Source: Medicago truncatula (taxonomy: Eukaryota > Streptophyta > Magnoliopsida > Fabales > Fabaceae). Taken from it: a stretch of 64,000 nucleotides of DNA. The notes under the pieces are model-generated. The model did not search any database. It saw nothing but the letters and a program-made list of their open reading frames with translations, and was not told the DNA's origin. Where the stretch lies: contig NC_053046.1 of the NCBI RefSeq assembly GCF_003473485.1, positions 42,121,832 through 42,185,831 of the forward strand. The letters are read 5' to 3'. The translations under genes and the position numbers were made by a program. Shown in pieces: positions 47,337-59,830 of this stretch (position 1 is the stretch's first letter; every line of letters begins with the position of its first letter).

Positions 47337-47633
47337 GAGTAAATTGTCCTTTAAGTTTGAGGTTTGTAATAGATTGATCATTTAAGTTATTTTGATCACA
47401 CATAAGTACTTTAAGTTTGAAATTTGTAATAAATTGGTCTTTTATGGTTTAGGAACCTAAACCCTAAACCATAAATCCTAAATACTTTTGATTTAGTCAT
47501 TTTGCCACATCATCGTTTTTGTAATGTGTGACTAACATAAAGACTAAATTGAAAATGTGTACAAGTTTAAGAACTTATGTGTTATAAAAATAACTTAAAA
47601 GATCAATTTATTACAAAAACTCAAACTTAATTA
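47337..47633. mobile_element. Mutator-type MITE, 297 bp
   Basis: The left part TTTAAGTTTGAGGTTTGTAA and the right part TTACAAAAACTCAAACTTAA are inverse, as are GATTGATCATTTAAGTTATT and its partner near 47592. ATTTATTTA (9 bp) flanks both sides (47328-47336 and 47634-47642). Confidence 0.8.
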
Positions 47634-49161
47634 ATTTATTTATTAGGATGTTTCAAAAAGTATTTGTTTATGGGAAAAGTATGAGGTAATTACGAGGGGA
47701 GAAGTGGACGGTGGTGAAATTCGGAGTGTCATATACGTAAATAAAATAGAAAATGCATGGCAATTAAAGAAATAAAATTATGATCATGAGACTAGTAGAA
47801 GATTGTTGTGGGTCCATCCCCGCACTGTACGCTCTCTGTCTTCTCTTCTTCTTGTTCATCTCGTTCTTATATCTAAAATCTAGCAGTAGTACTACTAATC
47901 TAATCTAATCTATTTATTAATCACTCGTCACTATAAACAATAGACTATACTAGACTTTGTCACTATTACACACTCACTCACTCTCAAGAAACACAACACA
48001 CACTCTGTTTCTTTTCAGATCTGAAACTTCACAAACCCTAACCCACGTTCATACGGTAACCATTCTATCTTCTTCTTCCTCTTCCTTTGATCTATACTCA
48101 TACCTCTAAGATCCACTTCTTCCTCTCTCTCTCTCTCTCTCACACTGCATGTTCTCTTTAATCTCAACTTGATTTCTAGCATTTCTTCAACTTTCTTTCT
48201 TTGATCGTTATTGCAATGCACTCCTTTTGCTTACTTGTTAATGGATTCATTTTGTTTTTCTTTGTTTGGTGAAGTTCGTTTCGTTTTCTTGTGATCCTTT
48301 CAACACTCACTTTGATTACCTTAGCTGTGCATTCAATTATGCTTATATATGCTTAATGAAGCTTGATTTGTTTAAAGATTTGATTTTTATATGCAATTAA
48401 TGGAATGCAACAACACAATTAGTAGTAGTAGTAATAATTTAGAAGATCCCTCGTTTAATTTGTTAGTTTTATGTATTGATATGGATAATTTAGGGCACTG
48501 GAATTCAATGTTTTTAGTTTTTACTTACATTGAATTTTGAGTTTACTTTGACTGTGGTTTTGTTGATTCTGAATTCAGTGTCTTTCTATTTTCTTGTTGT
48601 TTTAATCTTGTTTTTTGTGTGATTGTGTGTTCCCATAGTCTTTGACTAGTCAAAGTCGCTAGTTTTCATTCCCTAGAATCAGATGTAGAAATTTTTTCCT
48701 CTTTTTCCTTTTGTCTTTTGCTTTGTTTTAGTGCATTTTTGGATTTGCATTGGTTTGTTGAAATCATAGTTACTCATCATGATTTTGCATAGATTTTTGT
48801 AAAATCACCTGGTTCACTCTGATTTCAGCAGAAAAAAACTTGAATTTTGAGTTTGATTTCACTGTGGTTTACTTAATTCCGAATTCACATTGTATACTAG
48901 TATGGTTTAGTTGATTCCTATAGTCATAGACTTCGTTTTGGGTATAAAGATCAGTTTTTGGAAATTTGCTTTCAAAGATGAGTTTGTTTACGACAGTATT
49001 TGATTCATGTAGCCGACCCTACATAGTGTGGATAAATCTTGCTTCTTGTTGTTTTTGTTCGCTGTAGAGATTTTTCTATCTGTTGGGTTGATGGAGCAAG
49101 ACATTTCTGATTTTTTTTATTTTTTTGTGGGGTGTGCATGCTAGGTTGCTCTGGAACTTCA
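47634..49161 (+). promoter_or_regulatory. MAP65 promoter and intron-containing 5' UTR
   Basis: A (CT)n tract (48122-48142) in the likely leader is typical of plant 5' UTRs. A leader intron is likely, ending at GCATGCTAG (about 49145), 17 bases before the ATG. No other gene is seen. Confidence 0.5.
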
Positions 49162-52078
49162 ATGGCCGTAACTGAAGCTCAAAACCCTCTTATTGGAGAG
49201 AACACATGTGGTTCCTTGTTGAAGAAGCTGCAGGTAACTTCATTTGCTTATTCATCTTTGCAACATTAGATGCACATGACTTTTGGATTAATAGGTTTAT
49301 GTTATCTTTATTTCTTGTAGGAAATATGGGATGAGGTTGGTGAAAGTGACGAGGAACGGGACAAGATGCTTCTTCAGTTAGAGCAGGAGTGCTTGGATGT
49401 GTACAAGAGAAAGGTTGAACATGCTGCAAAGTCAAGGGCACAACTACTTCAAGCATTGTCTGATGCTAAGCTTGAGCTTTCAACACTTCTATCTGCTCTT
49501 GGTGAAAAGGGCTTTGCTGGAATTGTTCGTAACTAACTACTTAGCTTTTTCCTTTTATCAGAAACGTACATCACAGTTGCTACATATATAGCGTTATGAT
49601 GCATTAACATAATAAAATTATGAACTAATTTCTTTTATTCTTTCGCAGCCTGATAATACTTCTGGAACTATCAAGGAACAGCTTGCAGCTATAGCACCAG
49701 CACTTGAACAGCTATGGCAACAAAAGGAAGAAAGGATAAAGGATTTCTCAGATGTACAGTCACAGATTCAAAAAATATGTGGAGAGATAACTGGGAGCTT
49801 GAACCTTAATGATGTACCTGCAGTTGATGAGTCGGACCTGACCCTGAAGAAGTTTGAAGAATATCAATCTGAGCTTCAAGAACTTCAAAAGGAAAAGGTG
49901 ATTTTGGTTTTCATGTCCAATATTATATCATCTAGTCGCAGATTTGAAAACTCCATTTGATTTCATTTACTTAACAATGCATCGACAGTTTTCTTACATT
50001 GCTTTGTTTGGCAGAGTGACAGGTTGCAAAAGGTTTTTGAATTTGTGAGTACTGTGCATGATCTATGTGCTGTCCTTGGTATGGACTTCTTTAGTACGGT
50101 AACTGAGGTCCATCCAAGCCTGAATGATTCTACTGGTGTGCAATCCAAAAGCATAAGCAATGAAACTCTAGCCAGGCTTGCTAACACAGTTTTAACGCTG
50201 AAAGAAGATAAAAAGCAGAGGTTGCACAAGGTTGTTAACTATATGCTTTCAATTGTTTGTAATTTTTACATACTGTTGTTATCACACTTGGAAGAAATTT
50301 ACCTCTATCATTTTGAATTAATTTCTGATTGGCTTTCAGTCTATGGTATAATTTATTTTGCTTCAACCATTGCAGCTCCAAGAATTAGCTTCTCAATTAA
50401 TTGATCTGTGGAATCTAATGGATACCCCTCCAGAGGAAAGGAAACTGTTTGACCATGTTACCTGTAACATCTCAGCTTCTGTCGATGAAGTCACTATTCC
50501 TGGTGCCCTTGCTCTGGATCTGATTGAGCAGGTACTAGAGACCTTCTGAAGTTTAAAAGTTTGGGCTCCAAAACTTATGCTAACATATTATTTTATTCTT
50601 TTTATGAAGGCTGAAGTGGAAGTTGAGAGACTTGACCAGCTTAAAGCAAGCAGGATGAAGGAAATTGCTTTCAAGAAGCAATCAGAACTTGAAGTGATAT
50701 TTGCTAATGCTCATATAGAAATAGATTCGGATGCTGCAAGAGAGAAGATTATGGCATTGATTGATTCTGGAGACATTGAACCAACTGAATTACTGGCTGA
50801 TATGGACAATCAAATAGCGAAAGCTCAAGAAGAAGCTTTAAGCCGAAAAGATATATTGGACAAGGTTGAGAAATGGATGTCAGCATGTGAAGAGGAGAGC
50901 TGGCTTGAGGACTATAATCGGGTAATTATAATCTCCCTTGTGCATTTTTTCTTTGTGTTCGTGTTGTTGGTTGTGCACAGTTTTGGTGAGAGAGGTGAAT
51001 CAAGACATTTACTATCATGTTAGCGAAACTTGTAATCCTATGAACTGAGTCAATTTGCATTTCCCTTTCTTCTATAGCCTATCAGTATCAGTGATTTGCT
51101 TTTTGATAGTGCCTTGCCATATTTCCAGAATTACCAAGTTTTAGCTTTACTGCAAGTTTGATCATTGCATTAAATGATTGCTTAAGTTTGTCCAATATAT
51201 CATTTTGGATTTAATAATTTTGTCTTGCACAACAATGCAAAACAGGATGACAACAGGTATAATGCAAGCAGAGGTGCACACTTAAACCTCAAGAGAGCAG
51301 AGAAAGCTCGGATACTGGTAAATAAAATTCCCGGTATGTATGGAATGAAACCACAACCACCATCAGATACTGTTATTATTAATTATATTTGCTGTCAATA
51401 CTAAGTAAAACAAAAAGATGCTACATTACTGGAAGAATTAACATTGTTTCTTTTGGTGTATATGCAGCTTTGGTTGATACATTGGTTGCGAAAACACGTG
51501 CATGGGAAGAGACTCATGATATGTCATTCACATATGACGGCGTTCCTCTTCTTGCCATGTTAGATGAATATGCCATGCTTAGGCATGAACGGGAAGAAGA
51601 AAAACGAAGAATGAGGGTAAGTTTCATTGGTATGATGATTAGAATGACTGATTATCGAATTAACTGGAGCATTTGCTAATAATAAGACTGAGCAAAAGTA
51701 AACTGTCAACTTGAAGAAATTCTGTTCACTACACAGTTTTACTGACTCGTTTACTCTGGACTTCCCACTTTGTAGGATCAGAAGAAATTTCAGGAGCTGC
51801 AAAGCACGGAACCAGAGGCCCCCTTTGGTTCAAAACCCAGCCCTGCTAGGCCAGTTAGCGCTGCTAAGAAGGTAGGTGGCCCTCGTGCTAATGGAGGGGC
51901 CAACGGTACTCCTAACCGACGGCTATCGCTTAATGCTCATCAAAATGGAAGCAGGTCCATATCAAAAGATGGAAAAAGGGATAATAGACCAGTTGCTCCT
52001 GTGAATTATGTGGCCATGTCAAAAGAAGATGCTGCTTCCCACGTTTCTGGTACTGAACCCATCCCAACATCACCCTAA
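49162..52078 (+). CDS. MAP65-1: Microtubule-associated protein MAP65-1-like
   Basis: Dimeric bundler of antiparallel microtubules in the cortical array and phragmoplast (MAP65/PRC1/Ase1 family). Nine exons join in phase: 49162-49233, 49321-49524, 49649-49897, 50015-50230, 50376-50531, 50610-50921, 51246-51333, 51468-51616 and 51776-52078. They give 582 residues. The N-terminal half is coiled coil ([20 protein letters not shown] onward). The microtubule-binding core includes [16 protein letters not shown] and [16 protein letters not shown] (about 370-410). The tail is basic, Ser/Pro-rich and divergent, with SP and TP sites (KPSPARP, GTPNRR) that in the family are CDK/MAPK targets. Donors after exons 2 and 4 are the weak GTTCGT and GTTGTT. 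It resembles AT5G55230 and AT4G26760. Confidence 0.95.
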
Positions 52079-53552
52079 TGAGAGCTTAGTTTCCAACCTC
52101 AATTCATCTTTGTAGCGTTGTCATATTACTAGTTACTGTTTTAGGAATATAATATGTAAGTGACAAGTAATTAGAGAGGAACTGTTCTGAGCTGTGTATG
52201 GTATATTTTCCATTTGGAGGTTTACTAATACATGTTGGATTATTCCATTGAAGTCCTTAAGTATGAAAATATACGGTAGTAGTTTTGTCTTTTTTTCTTC
52301 TTCCAAATCTTAGCTTCTACCATTAATTGGTTGTGACAACATTTTTTCAAAAAAGTTCATTGTTTTTGTTACGCCTTCCCTTTTTTGTTTAATACCTTGG
52401 GACGGAGTATTTACTTATAGTAAAAGTTTAGGTACGTCAGGCCTTAGAGGTACATTGGGATCAAAGAAGGATTTAAGGGCCATTGATGCAATTATATAGT
52501 GGAATTTTATAAAATATGTTACAACTATGAATTGACGAACTATCTCCTTGTTTAGTTTAGTTGTGGAATGGAATGCATTCTCGTTTTTTAGAAACAAGAA
52601 AATCATGGCATTTAATAAATATAATTAAAGATGCAATACAAACTAGAGAGATTTGATAAGACTTAGGGACTAGTTGTGAATTGGACTGCTCGTGTTAATC
52701 GTTAAATACGTACACAACTTATTGTTCTAAGGCGAGGAGTAGTTGGTGTGTAGGATGGGTAAATGTAAATTTTGTTGCATTGAGTTCGAATTGTTATGAT
52801 AAAAAAAAGCTCAAAGGGTTTGAGTTACAGCGAGGAACACCCTTACACCTCAATGATGGCTCCAAAGGCAAATTCAATGAATGCAATGTGAGGATCGTTA
52901 ATGAGAACTCTTCCCAAGTTCACAGATGAGAGTCATTGAAGAGGATAACAAACCTAGGGCTTCACCTACCAAGACCTGGAGATTTTGTGAAAAAGTAAAC
53001 GTACATGCCGCATAGAAAACAACTTAAGAATCCAAACACACAAGACTCAGGAGGTACAGCTTGCTCTTCATAATATCAGAATCCGGTTGAAAGGTATGAA
53101 AATAATGTCTTACTCAACAGCTGAAATTAATAAATCTGAAGCTTTTATGAACCAAATAAAACTTCAATAATTTTTTTTACAAAAAACAAAATAAACCTTA
53201 GGTTAGTTAACCAAAAACACTTCAAAGCATTAAAGCTTTCACCCACTATCCATTATTACCACAATACAAACATAGATCCCACAACCGTGATACACAAACA
53301 GCATCCAAACTTTTAGACCCACCGCCCTGCGTTACAAAACATGCACCTTAAACAATTGATGCATTTAAATTTTAAAACCTAAAACTAGGAACGACATGGG
53401 GTGGAGGCTGCAAGCAAGAGCCTTCCCTGCATCCAACTCTATCTATGTTCATATATATTTATGAACGCTAATAACAATTTATTAAAAAAATAAATAAAAA
53501 TTCAAAAAGTCTAATTCAGTTCAAATGATACAAAACTAATTCGTATTAAGAA
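52079..53552. other. MAP65 3' UTR and spacer
   Basis: The 3' UTR runs to about 52300. 52740-53120 is less AT-rich and looks like a degraded repeat, but I cannot assign it. No gene. Confidence 0.4.
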
Positions 53553-53898
53553 GAAATTCAGTAAACATGACTTGAATGAAAATCATAAAATCTGTCTGGA
53601 GTGTCTACTTTTCATTAATATGGAAGTTATTGAGATTTATTTCTATGTCAATGGGGTTATGAGACATATGATATCTGATTGGTCAATTATTATTATTTTT
53701 ATTGGTCTTTTCTCTAAACTCAATTTAGGTATACTTTCATTCATCTATCGACCCTTGAGGAATCTGAATCTCAGCAGTAAAATTACTTGGTACGGCATAT
53801 AAAACTTCTTGCATAAGAAGTTCCATTCAGAGATTAGACCAACTACATTTCTGTTTATAAAGTACATTGATGTTAAGGATTGTTATAATTTTCACAGC

Positions 53899-54504
53899 TA
53901 GGGGTGTTCAAATCCAAACCGATCTAAAATAAAACCGCAAATCGATCCAAAAAAACCGAAAACCGCAAAAAACCGAATATTTTTGGATGTGTTTGGATGT
54001 TGTTTTGGAAAAACCGCTATGATCGGATCGGATTTCGGATTGCGTTTTCAAAACCGAACCGAACCAAACCGAACCGCAAAAGTAAATTTTTATACTTATT
54101 TATTATTTTATTAGTATTATATATTGCACTAATATATTGCTTATTGGTATTTAATCTTATATATTGCATTAATTTAATCTATATTATTACTACTTCATCT
54201 ATTTCAAATATAATCAATCATTTTCATTGTGTAATGTTAACTTTTTTAATAAATTTGTGTCATATTTTGTATCAAACCGATTATTTTATTGTGTATGAGT
54301 AATATTAATATTAAAAAAAAATTACATGTTACACTTTGGATATCCAAAAACCGATCCAAATTAAACCGCATATATTTGGGTCGGATCGGTTCAGATTTTT
54401 TTAACATAATCATCCAAACCGAACCGAACCGCACGTGATTTTTATTTTGGATCGGTTGATTTTTAACCTCAAAACCGATCCAAACCGGACCGCGAACACC
54501 CCTA
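53899..54504. mobile_element. MITE with long inverted repeats, 606 bp
   Basis: TAGGGGTGTTC at the left and GAACACCCCTA at the right are inverse. The arms contain AACCGATC/GATCGGTT-type words typical of a widespread legume family. TTCACAGC and TTCACAGT flank it (8 bp, one change). The paralogous site at about 59658 (TTTTTCACAACTGG) is empty. Confidence 0.85.
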
Positions 54505-54537
54505 TTCACAGTTGGGTAGACATAACCATATTTTTAT

Positions 54538-55630
54538 GAGTAAGTAGTCAATTTCCCTCCTGAGATTATAAGTTTCGTCAATTACCACTCTGAAATTAAC
54601 AAAATTTTAATTACCCCCTGAAATTGCATAACGTTAATCAATTTACGCCTCCGTCAAATTTTTCTTTTAACTGTTTATGGTTATGATCAAATACCCCCCT
54701 GAAATTTTGCACTTATGTGCAAAATGCCCCATAAACTTAAAAATTTAGATTTTTTTCTTACCAAAAATCATACATTTAGTTCTTCAAGTAGTATATTGTA
54801 CCTATTGTCATAAAAATTCTATTCACAAGAAAATGAATGAATTTATGCCAAAGAAATCATGGTTTTGTTATGTGCAGCCTTTTCATTCATATTTCATATT
54901 TATCAACAATGAGCAAGATAATTTTTTTACAAAGAAGGTAAAACTATAAACCAAACATTAAAAAGATATCAAGCTGTTGAAATAAACCAAGACAAGAATG
55001 TCATAACAGCAAAAAATTGATATCTATCACATAACTTTGTAGTACAATGTGATATACCGGCTTCATGCAGAAGGTCTATGACATAATCTATTTAACATGC
55101 TGCAGCTAATAGATATGACATTTCCTGCATTATAAAAATTATATCATTAATTAAGTTGCAGATTCACAAACCTAAGCCTTGTTTCTTCTTCCTTCTGCAT
55201 ATATTAACCTATGAATTTTCTTTATGGACACACATTTATCAAAGACTTGTGTACTTTATGACTGCATACTCTAACATAATTACCAACTTGTGTAAAAAAA
55301 GTCTTCTAAATATGTATATATTTAAAACACATGACAGTAACATACCTTCCATAAAGATTTATATGACAATAATTGTTAATTGTTTGCTTTTAATATCTTT
55401 TGAGTCAAGGATAAAAAAATATAAATTTTCAAGTTTGGGGGCATTTTGCACATAAGTGCAAAATTTCATGGGGGTATTTGATCATAATCGTAAACAGTTA
55501 ACAAAAAAATTTGACGGAGGGGGTAAATTGATTAACGTTATGCAATTTCATGGGGTAATTGAAGTTTTGTTAATTTTAAAAGGTAATTGACGAAACTTAC
55601 AATTTCAAGAGAAAAATTGACTATTTACTC
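54538..55630. mobile_element. Non-autonomous Mutator-like element, 1093 bp
   Basis: Inverted arms of about 200 bp run from GAGTAAGTAGTCAATTT / AAATTGACTATTTACTC inward through GCACTTATGTGCAAAATGCC. A 10-bp duplication ATATTTTTAT flanks it (54528-54537 and 55631-55640). The paralogous site at about 59672 reads ACATTTTTATTGAC without it. No transposase frame. Confidence 0.9.
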
Positions 55631-55770
55631 ATATTTTTATTGACCAAGTGGGACTAAAATGGAACAGCGTTGGTAAGTTGAAACCAAAGTCTGCATAAAT
55701 TTTTCAACAAACACTTGTGGAAAAATAAAACTTAAAATAATGTTGCAAATGAGTCTTCTAAATAAATAAA

Positions 55771-56179
55771 CTACATATTTCAACTTAATTAACATAATTC
55801 GACCAACTTATTCATTACAAAGTTATTCAAAACAGTGAGACTAAATATACCTTAAAAGTCAAAGATGGGTGAAAAGAGCTAGTTCAGCTCAAATCTAAGC
55901 TTTAAAAAAAGTTAACAAATCAAATTCAAACTAATCCTAATAAACTAATTAAGAAATCAAATTCAAAGTACTCCTAATAAACTAAGAACTTTTTCGAACA
56001 AAAAATCTTTTAAAACCAAAGACAATTTAAAAAGGTGTAACCAACACGTCAGCTATATACATTATTTATTTCTATTTTATTACGAAAATCAGAAGCTTTT
56101 TAGTTTTTTCTTCTAGTTGAAGGCAAAAGCGAATAAACGACGTCGTTTTTATGCAACAATTTCTCTCCGAGAATTTTCC
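55771..56179 (+). promoter_or_regulatory. LIP5 proximal promoter
   Basis: AT-rich. AACACGTCAGC at 56045 and AACGACGTCGTTTT at 56136 contain ACGT cores; the second is a palindromic ACGACGTCGT. No repeat or gene. Confidence 0.4.
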
Positions 56180-59100
56180 ATGGCGGAGAACGAACCCGCG
56201 AAGCCTTTGTTACCATACCTTCAACGCGCCGATGAATTACAGAAACACGAACCTCTCGTTTCTTATTACTGTAAGATCAATCCTTATGTTTGATTATAGT
56301 TTCTTGAATTCTCAATCCAAAATAACCTAATAATATTTATTATATTTTTTGTGAATTTAGGTCGATTATATGCGATGGAAAGAGGATTGAGGATTCCACA
56401 AAGTGATCGCACCAAAACTACTAATGCTCTTCTTGTTTCTCTCATGAAACAGCTTGAAAAGGTTCTTAATTTAATTAATCTAATTTTGTTTAACTATGCT
56501 AATTTTCTTTAATTCTTCCTAATCAAAATTAATTAAAATCACCGTGGATTTGTCACGTTACACTACACGCCGTAACTTCGTAGAAGCTACACTTTATAGC
56601 TTTTGAAAACTTACAGTGGCTCGTTGTGATTCTGACAAAATGACTGATACCAAACATGCACTCAGGTTTCTGGCTATCAAAATATTGTGGTGCGTAGTTA
56701 GTAAGTCAAAGATGTTGAATGAAAATTGAATTCATTGGATGTTTGATCTTCTTATTTAAGATCGAAGTACTCTGATACCATGCAGTCAAAATTTCGTATA
56801 GTTAGTTTAGTCAGTCCATCTAAACGCTTAGATAGAGGTCGAATGACTCACATCATGCATTGACAAATCAATAGATAGGAATCTCTATTTTAAGTTAGGT
56901 GAATCTGGTTAGATCGCTGACTAAAGTGACCGCTGACTGCAGTGTGGAAATGCACACATTCATGCAGTCACTGAGTCAACTTTTGAATGAAGATCGAACA
57001 ACTCATTTTAAGAAAAGTAAAACACGTTAAAAAAATGGAAACTTGAATTTGAGCTGTTTGATTTTCATCCGCCGGCTCAATGCACTGACTTGACTGCAAA
57101 GAGTTTGAATCCTTCAATTTACTATTATTTACAGTGAATGCGTCATTTTTTAGCTGTAGTGAATATGCCTCATGCTTGAATTTTGATGATGATAATGTGA
57201 AATTTTACATGACAACCTGTTTTTGTCTTTATCACTTGAAAACAATTTCAGTGGCTGACATAATTTGATTGGTTATGTTTGTTAGTTTTTTTATTTAACT
57301 GTATCCTCAATATGTTTATAAAATTATCTTTGTATTATCGTTTATAGGATAAAAAGGGACTCAAGTTGGGGCCTGAAGATAATTTATATCTTGAGGGATT
57401 TGCTTTGAATGTGTTTGGGAAAGCAGACAAGCAAGATCGTGCTGGAAGAGCAGATGTGTATGTTAAACCGCTTCTTTTTTAATGCAGATATACTATCATT
57501 ATATTCTTATAATACTCATGTTCCTTTGTTATGCCTATAACTGTGTTGTTAAATAGCAGCTATAGCGGCGCTATATCGCTAAATCGTAGTGGAATTTAGA
57601 CAAACCGCTATTCTTCTGTGACACGCTATTTAGTACAAAATGTTGTCAAATAGTGGGTATAGTGGTGCTATAGCCCTATTGCCTTGCGGAATTTTAAAAA
57701 TCCGCTATCCCAGATTGATACCACTTCTATCACATAACTTTCTTGAATATTAATTATTTCTTTCATGTGTGATAGTTTTTAAGATGTATTTCTGACCTTT
57801 TGCAGGAATACAGCAAAAACATTTTACGCTGCTAGCATCTTTTTTGAGATTCTTAATCAATTTGGTGAACTTCAGCCTGATGTATGTACTTCAATGCATT
57901 GAATTATTTTTAACAATGTCTCAATTGCATTTGCACAGTTGCTAGTCTGTCTTATATGGCAACAACTTGGGGCAATAATATACCTTTGTGTAATTGTATT
58001 TTTAATACTTCTGAGTTTATTTTCCAGCTGGAGCAGAAACAGAAATATGCAGTATGGAAAGCAGCTGATATAAGAAAGGCTTTGAAAGAAGGAAGGAAGC
58101 CTGTGGCTGGCCCACCTGCTGGTGACGAGGACCTGTCCGTTCTGTCGAGCTCTCCTAGTAATATATATGTATGATTCAAAACTCAACTCGGTCTGTTAGT
58201 GCATATAAATAAATAGATATATTAATAAATTATAAACAATTAAAATTCAACTGTTTATTCCTGCAGGATATTGGGACTACTGAAACTTCTGCTTCTGGTG
58301 CTGGGTCAGAATCCGATTCAACACATGGTTATCATAACCCTGTCAACTACCAGAATCTGCCAAGCATTCCTCCTGCACCTAAATTCAACGACACTCTTAA
58401 TGATCAAAATTCTGCAAACATTCCACCATCTTTGCAGTTTCATGATAGGGTAAATGATAATAAGCATTCTTCCATTGTTTCTCCATCATCTCACTCTTAT
58501 ACACCTGGAGTTTATCCTTCCCAAGACTACCATCCTCCTCCATCTTCCCAGGATTATCATCACCCACCACCTTCCCAAGAATACCATCCTCCTCCACCTT
58601 CCCAAGATTACCATCCTCCGCCACCTTCCCAGGATTATCCTCCTCCACCTTCCCAGGATTACCATCCTCCTCCACCTTCTCAAGATTATCAACCCCCTCC
58701 ACCTTCCCAAGATTACCATCAGCCTCCACCTGCAAGATCAGACAGTTCTTATTCCGAGCCCTACAACCACCAACAATACTCACCAGATCAGTCACAGAAT
58801 TTAGGTCCCAATTACCCTTCTCACGAAACTCCCCCTCCTTACTCTCTTCCCCATTTTCAATCTTATCCAAGTTTTACAGAAAGCAGCCTACCGTCGGTAC
58901 CAGTAAACCACACTTATTATCAAGGGCCCGATGCTTCATATTCTTCCCAGTCAGCTCCTCTGACTACAAACCATTCATTAAATACCCAAAACAGTTCCAG
59001 CAGCAGAAATGGTACTGTCCCAGAACCCAAGCCAACAACTCCGACATACCAGTATGACAGTAGCTACCAGCCACCACCTGAAAGAATAGCAGAGGCACAC

Positions 59101-59211
59101 AAAGCTGCAAGATTTGCCGTTGGGGCACTGGCATTCGATGATGTCTCAATTGCAGTAGACTACTTGAAGAAATCACTAGAGTTGCTAACAAACCCATCAG
59201 TTGGCCAGTAA
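56180..59211 (+). CDS. LIP5: LIP5/Vta1-type ESCRT cofactor
   Basis: Positive regulator of the SKD1/Vps4 ATPase that disassembles ESCRT-III in multivesicular body sorting. Six exons join in phase: 56180-56270, 56361-56461, 57348-57457, 57806-57881, 58028-58168 and 58267-59211. They give 487 residues. The N-terminal Vta1 domain (about 8-160) has PYLQRADELQKHEPLVSYYC and AKTFYAASIFFEILNQFGEL, the MIT-like repeats that bind ESCRT-III. A long Ser/Pro/Gln-rich linker (about 175-435) includes eight SQDYHPPPP-like repeats. The last 46 residues (RIAEAHKAARFAVGALAFDD and on) are the Vta1 C-terminal helices that dimerise and bind SKD1. It resembles AT4G26750. Intron 3 carries a hAT-like repeat. Confidence 0.95.
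57541..57735. mobile_element. hAT-like repeat in a LIP5 intron
   Basis: TGTTGTTAAATAGCAGCTAT, AGCGGCGCTATA and a second TGTTGTCAAATAGTGGGTAT match a repeat common in legume introns. Its ends resemble the MITE at 8044 (TGTTGTCAA). Exact borders unclear. Confidence 0.55.
58516..58730 (+). repeat. In-frame 27-bp minisatellite coding SQDYHPPPP
   Basis: Eight degenerate copies of about 27 bp in LIP5 exon 6. All keep frame, and indels are multiples of three (one copy reads SQDYPPP). Such tracts commonly vary in length between accessions. Confidence 0.9.
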
Positions 59212-59293
59212 GATTGTGTAAAAATTGGTACTGGTATACATGGTGTCCTGTTTTGTAATATATTATATTCCTTGTGCATGAAGCGTGAAGAAA

Positions 59294-59830
59294 TTCAGTA
59301 AACATGACTTGAATGAAAATCATAAAATTTGTCTGGAGTGTCTAGTTGTCATTAATATAGAAGTCATTGAGATTGATGTCTTTGTCAAGGGGTTATGAGA
59401 CATGAGATATCTGATTGATGAATTTCAGTTGTCTGTCTGGATCAATTTATTATTATTTTTAATTGGTCTTTTCTCTAAACTCAATTTAGGTCCACATACG
59501 TTCATTTTTTTACCCTTAAGGAATCTGAATCTCAGCATAAAACTTCTTTTTTAAGAAGCTCCATTCATAGATTAGTACAATTTGGTTTGGTATAAACTAG
59601 ATTAGTACAGTTTATAACTGCATTTTACTACTTTAGTTAAGGCTGGTTGTATTTTTCACAACTGGACAGCCACATTTTTATTGACTGGAATTGTCATAAT
59701 GAGAACGAAAGTGGAACAAACAGTTTTGGTAAGTTGAAACAAAGTTGTGCTTAAAGCTAGTTTGGATAAATTTTTCAACAGACACTTGCAGAAAAATAAA
59801 ACTTAAAATGATTTTCCAAACGAGTCTTCT
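59294..59830 (+). repeat. LIP5 downstream flank, repeat partner of 53553-55770
   Basis: This copy lacks both MITEs and shows the uninterrupted order of words, so it gives the empty-site sequence for each. It begins 83 bp after the LIP5 stop and therefore probably includes part of the 3' UTR. Confidence 0.85.

Larger units (their letters stand above)
53553..55770 (+). repeat. Second copy of the LIP5 downstream flank, split by two MITEs
   Basis: 53553-53890, 54505-54537 and 55631-55770, taken in order, match 59294-59830 just after LIP5. Shared words include AACATGACTTGAATGAAAAT, TCTTTTCTCTAAACTCAATT, GAATCTGAATCTCAGCA and AATTTTTCAACAAACACTTG-like text. The copy lies 0.4 kb upstream of LIP5, so LIP5 sits between direct repeats. 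Confidence 0.85.

Noticed and set aside
47450-47485. AAACCCTAAACC, a telomere-like motif
   Set aside because: A single imperfect copy inside a MITE, not an array.
58397-58870. 157-residue minus-strand frame with repeated GNLGKVEEDG-like units
   Set aside because: It is the reverse reading of the LIP5 proline-rich minisatellite; the plus strand is spliced and conserved.
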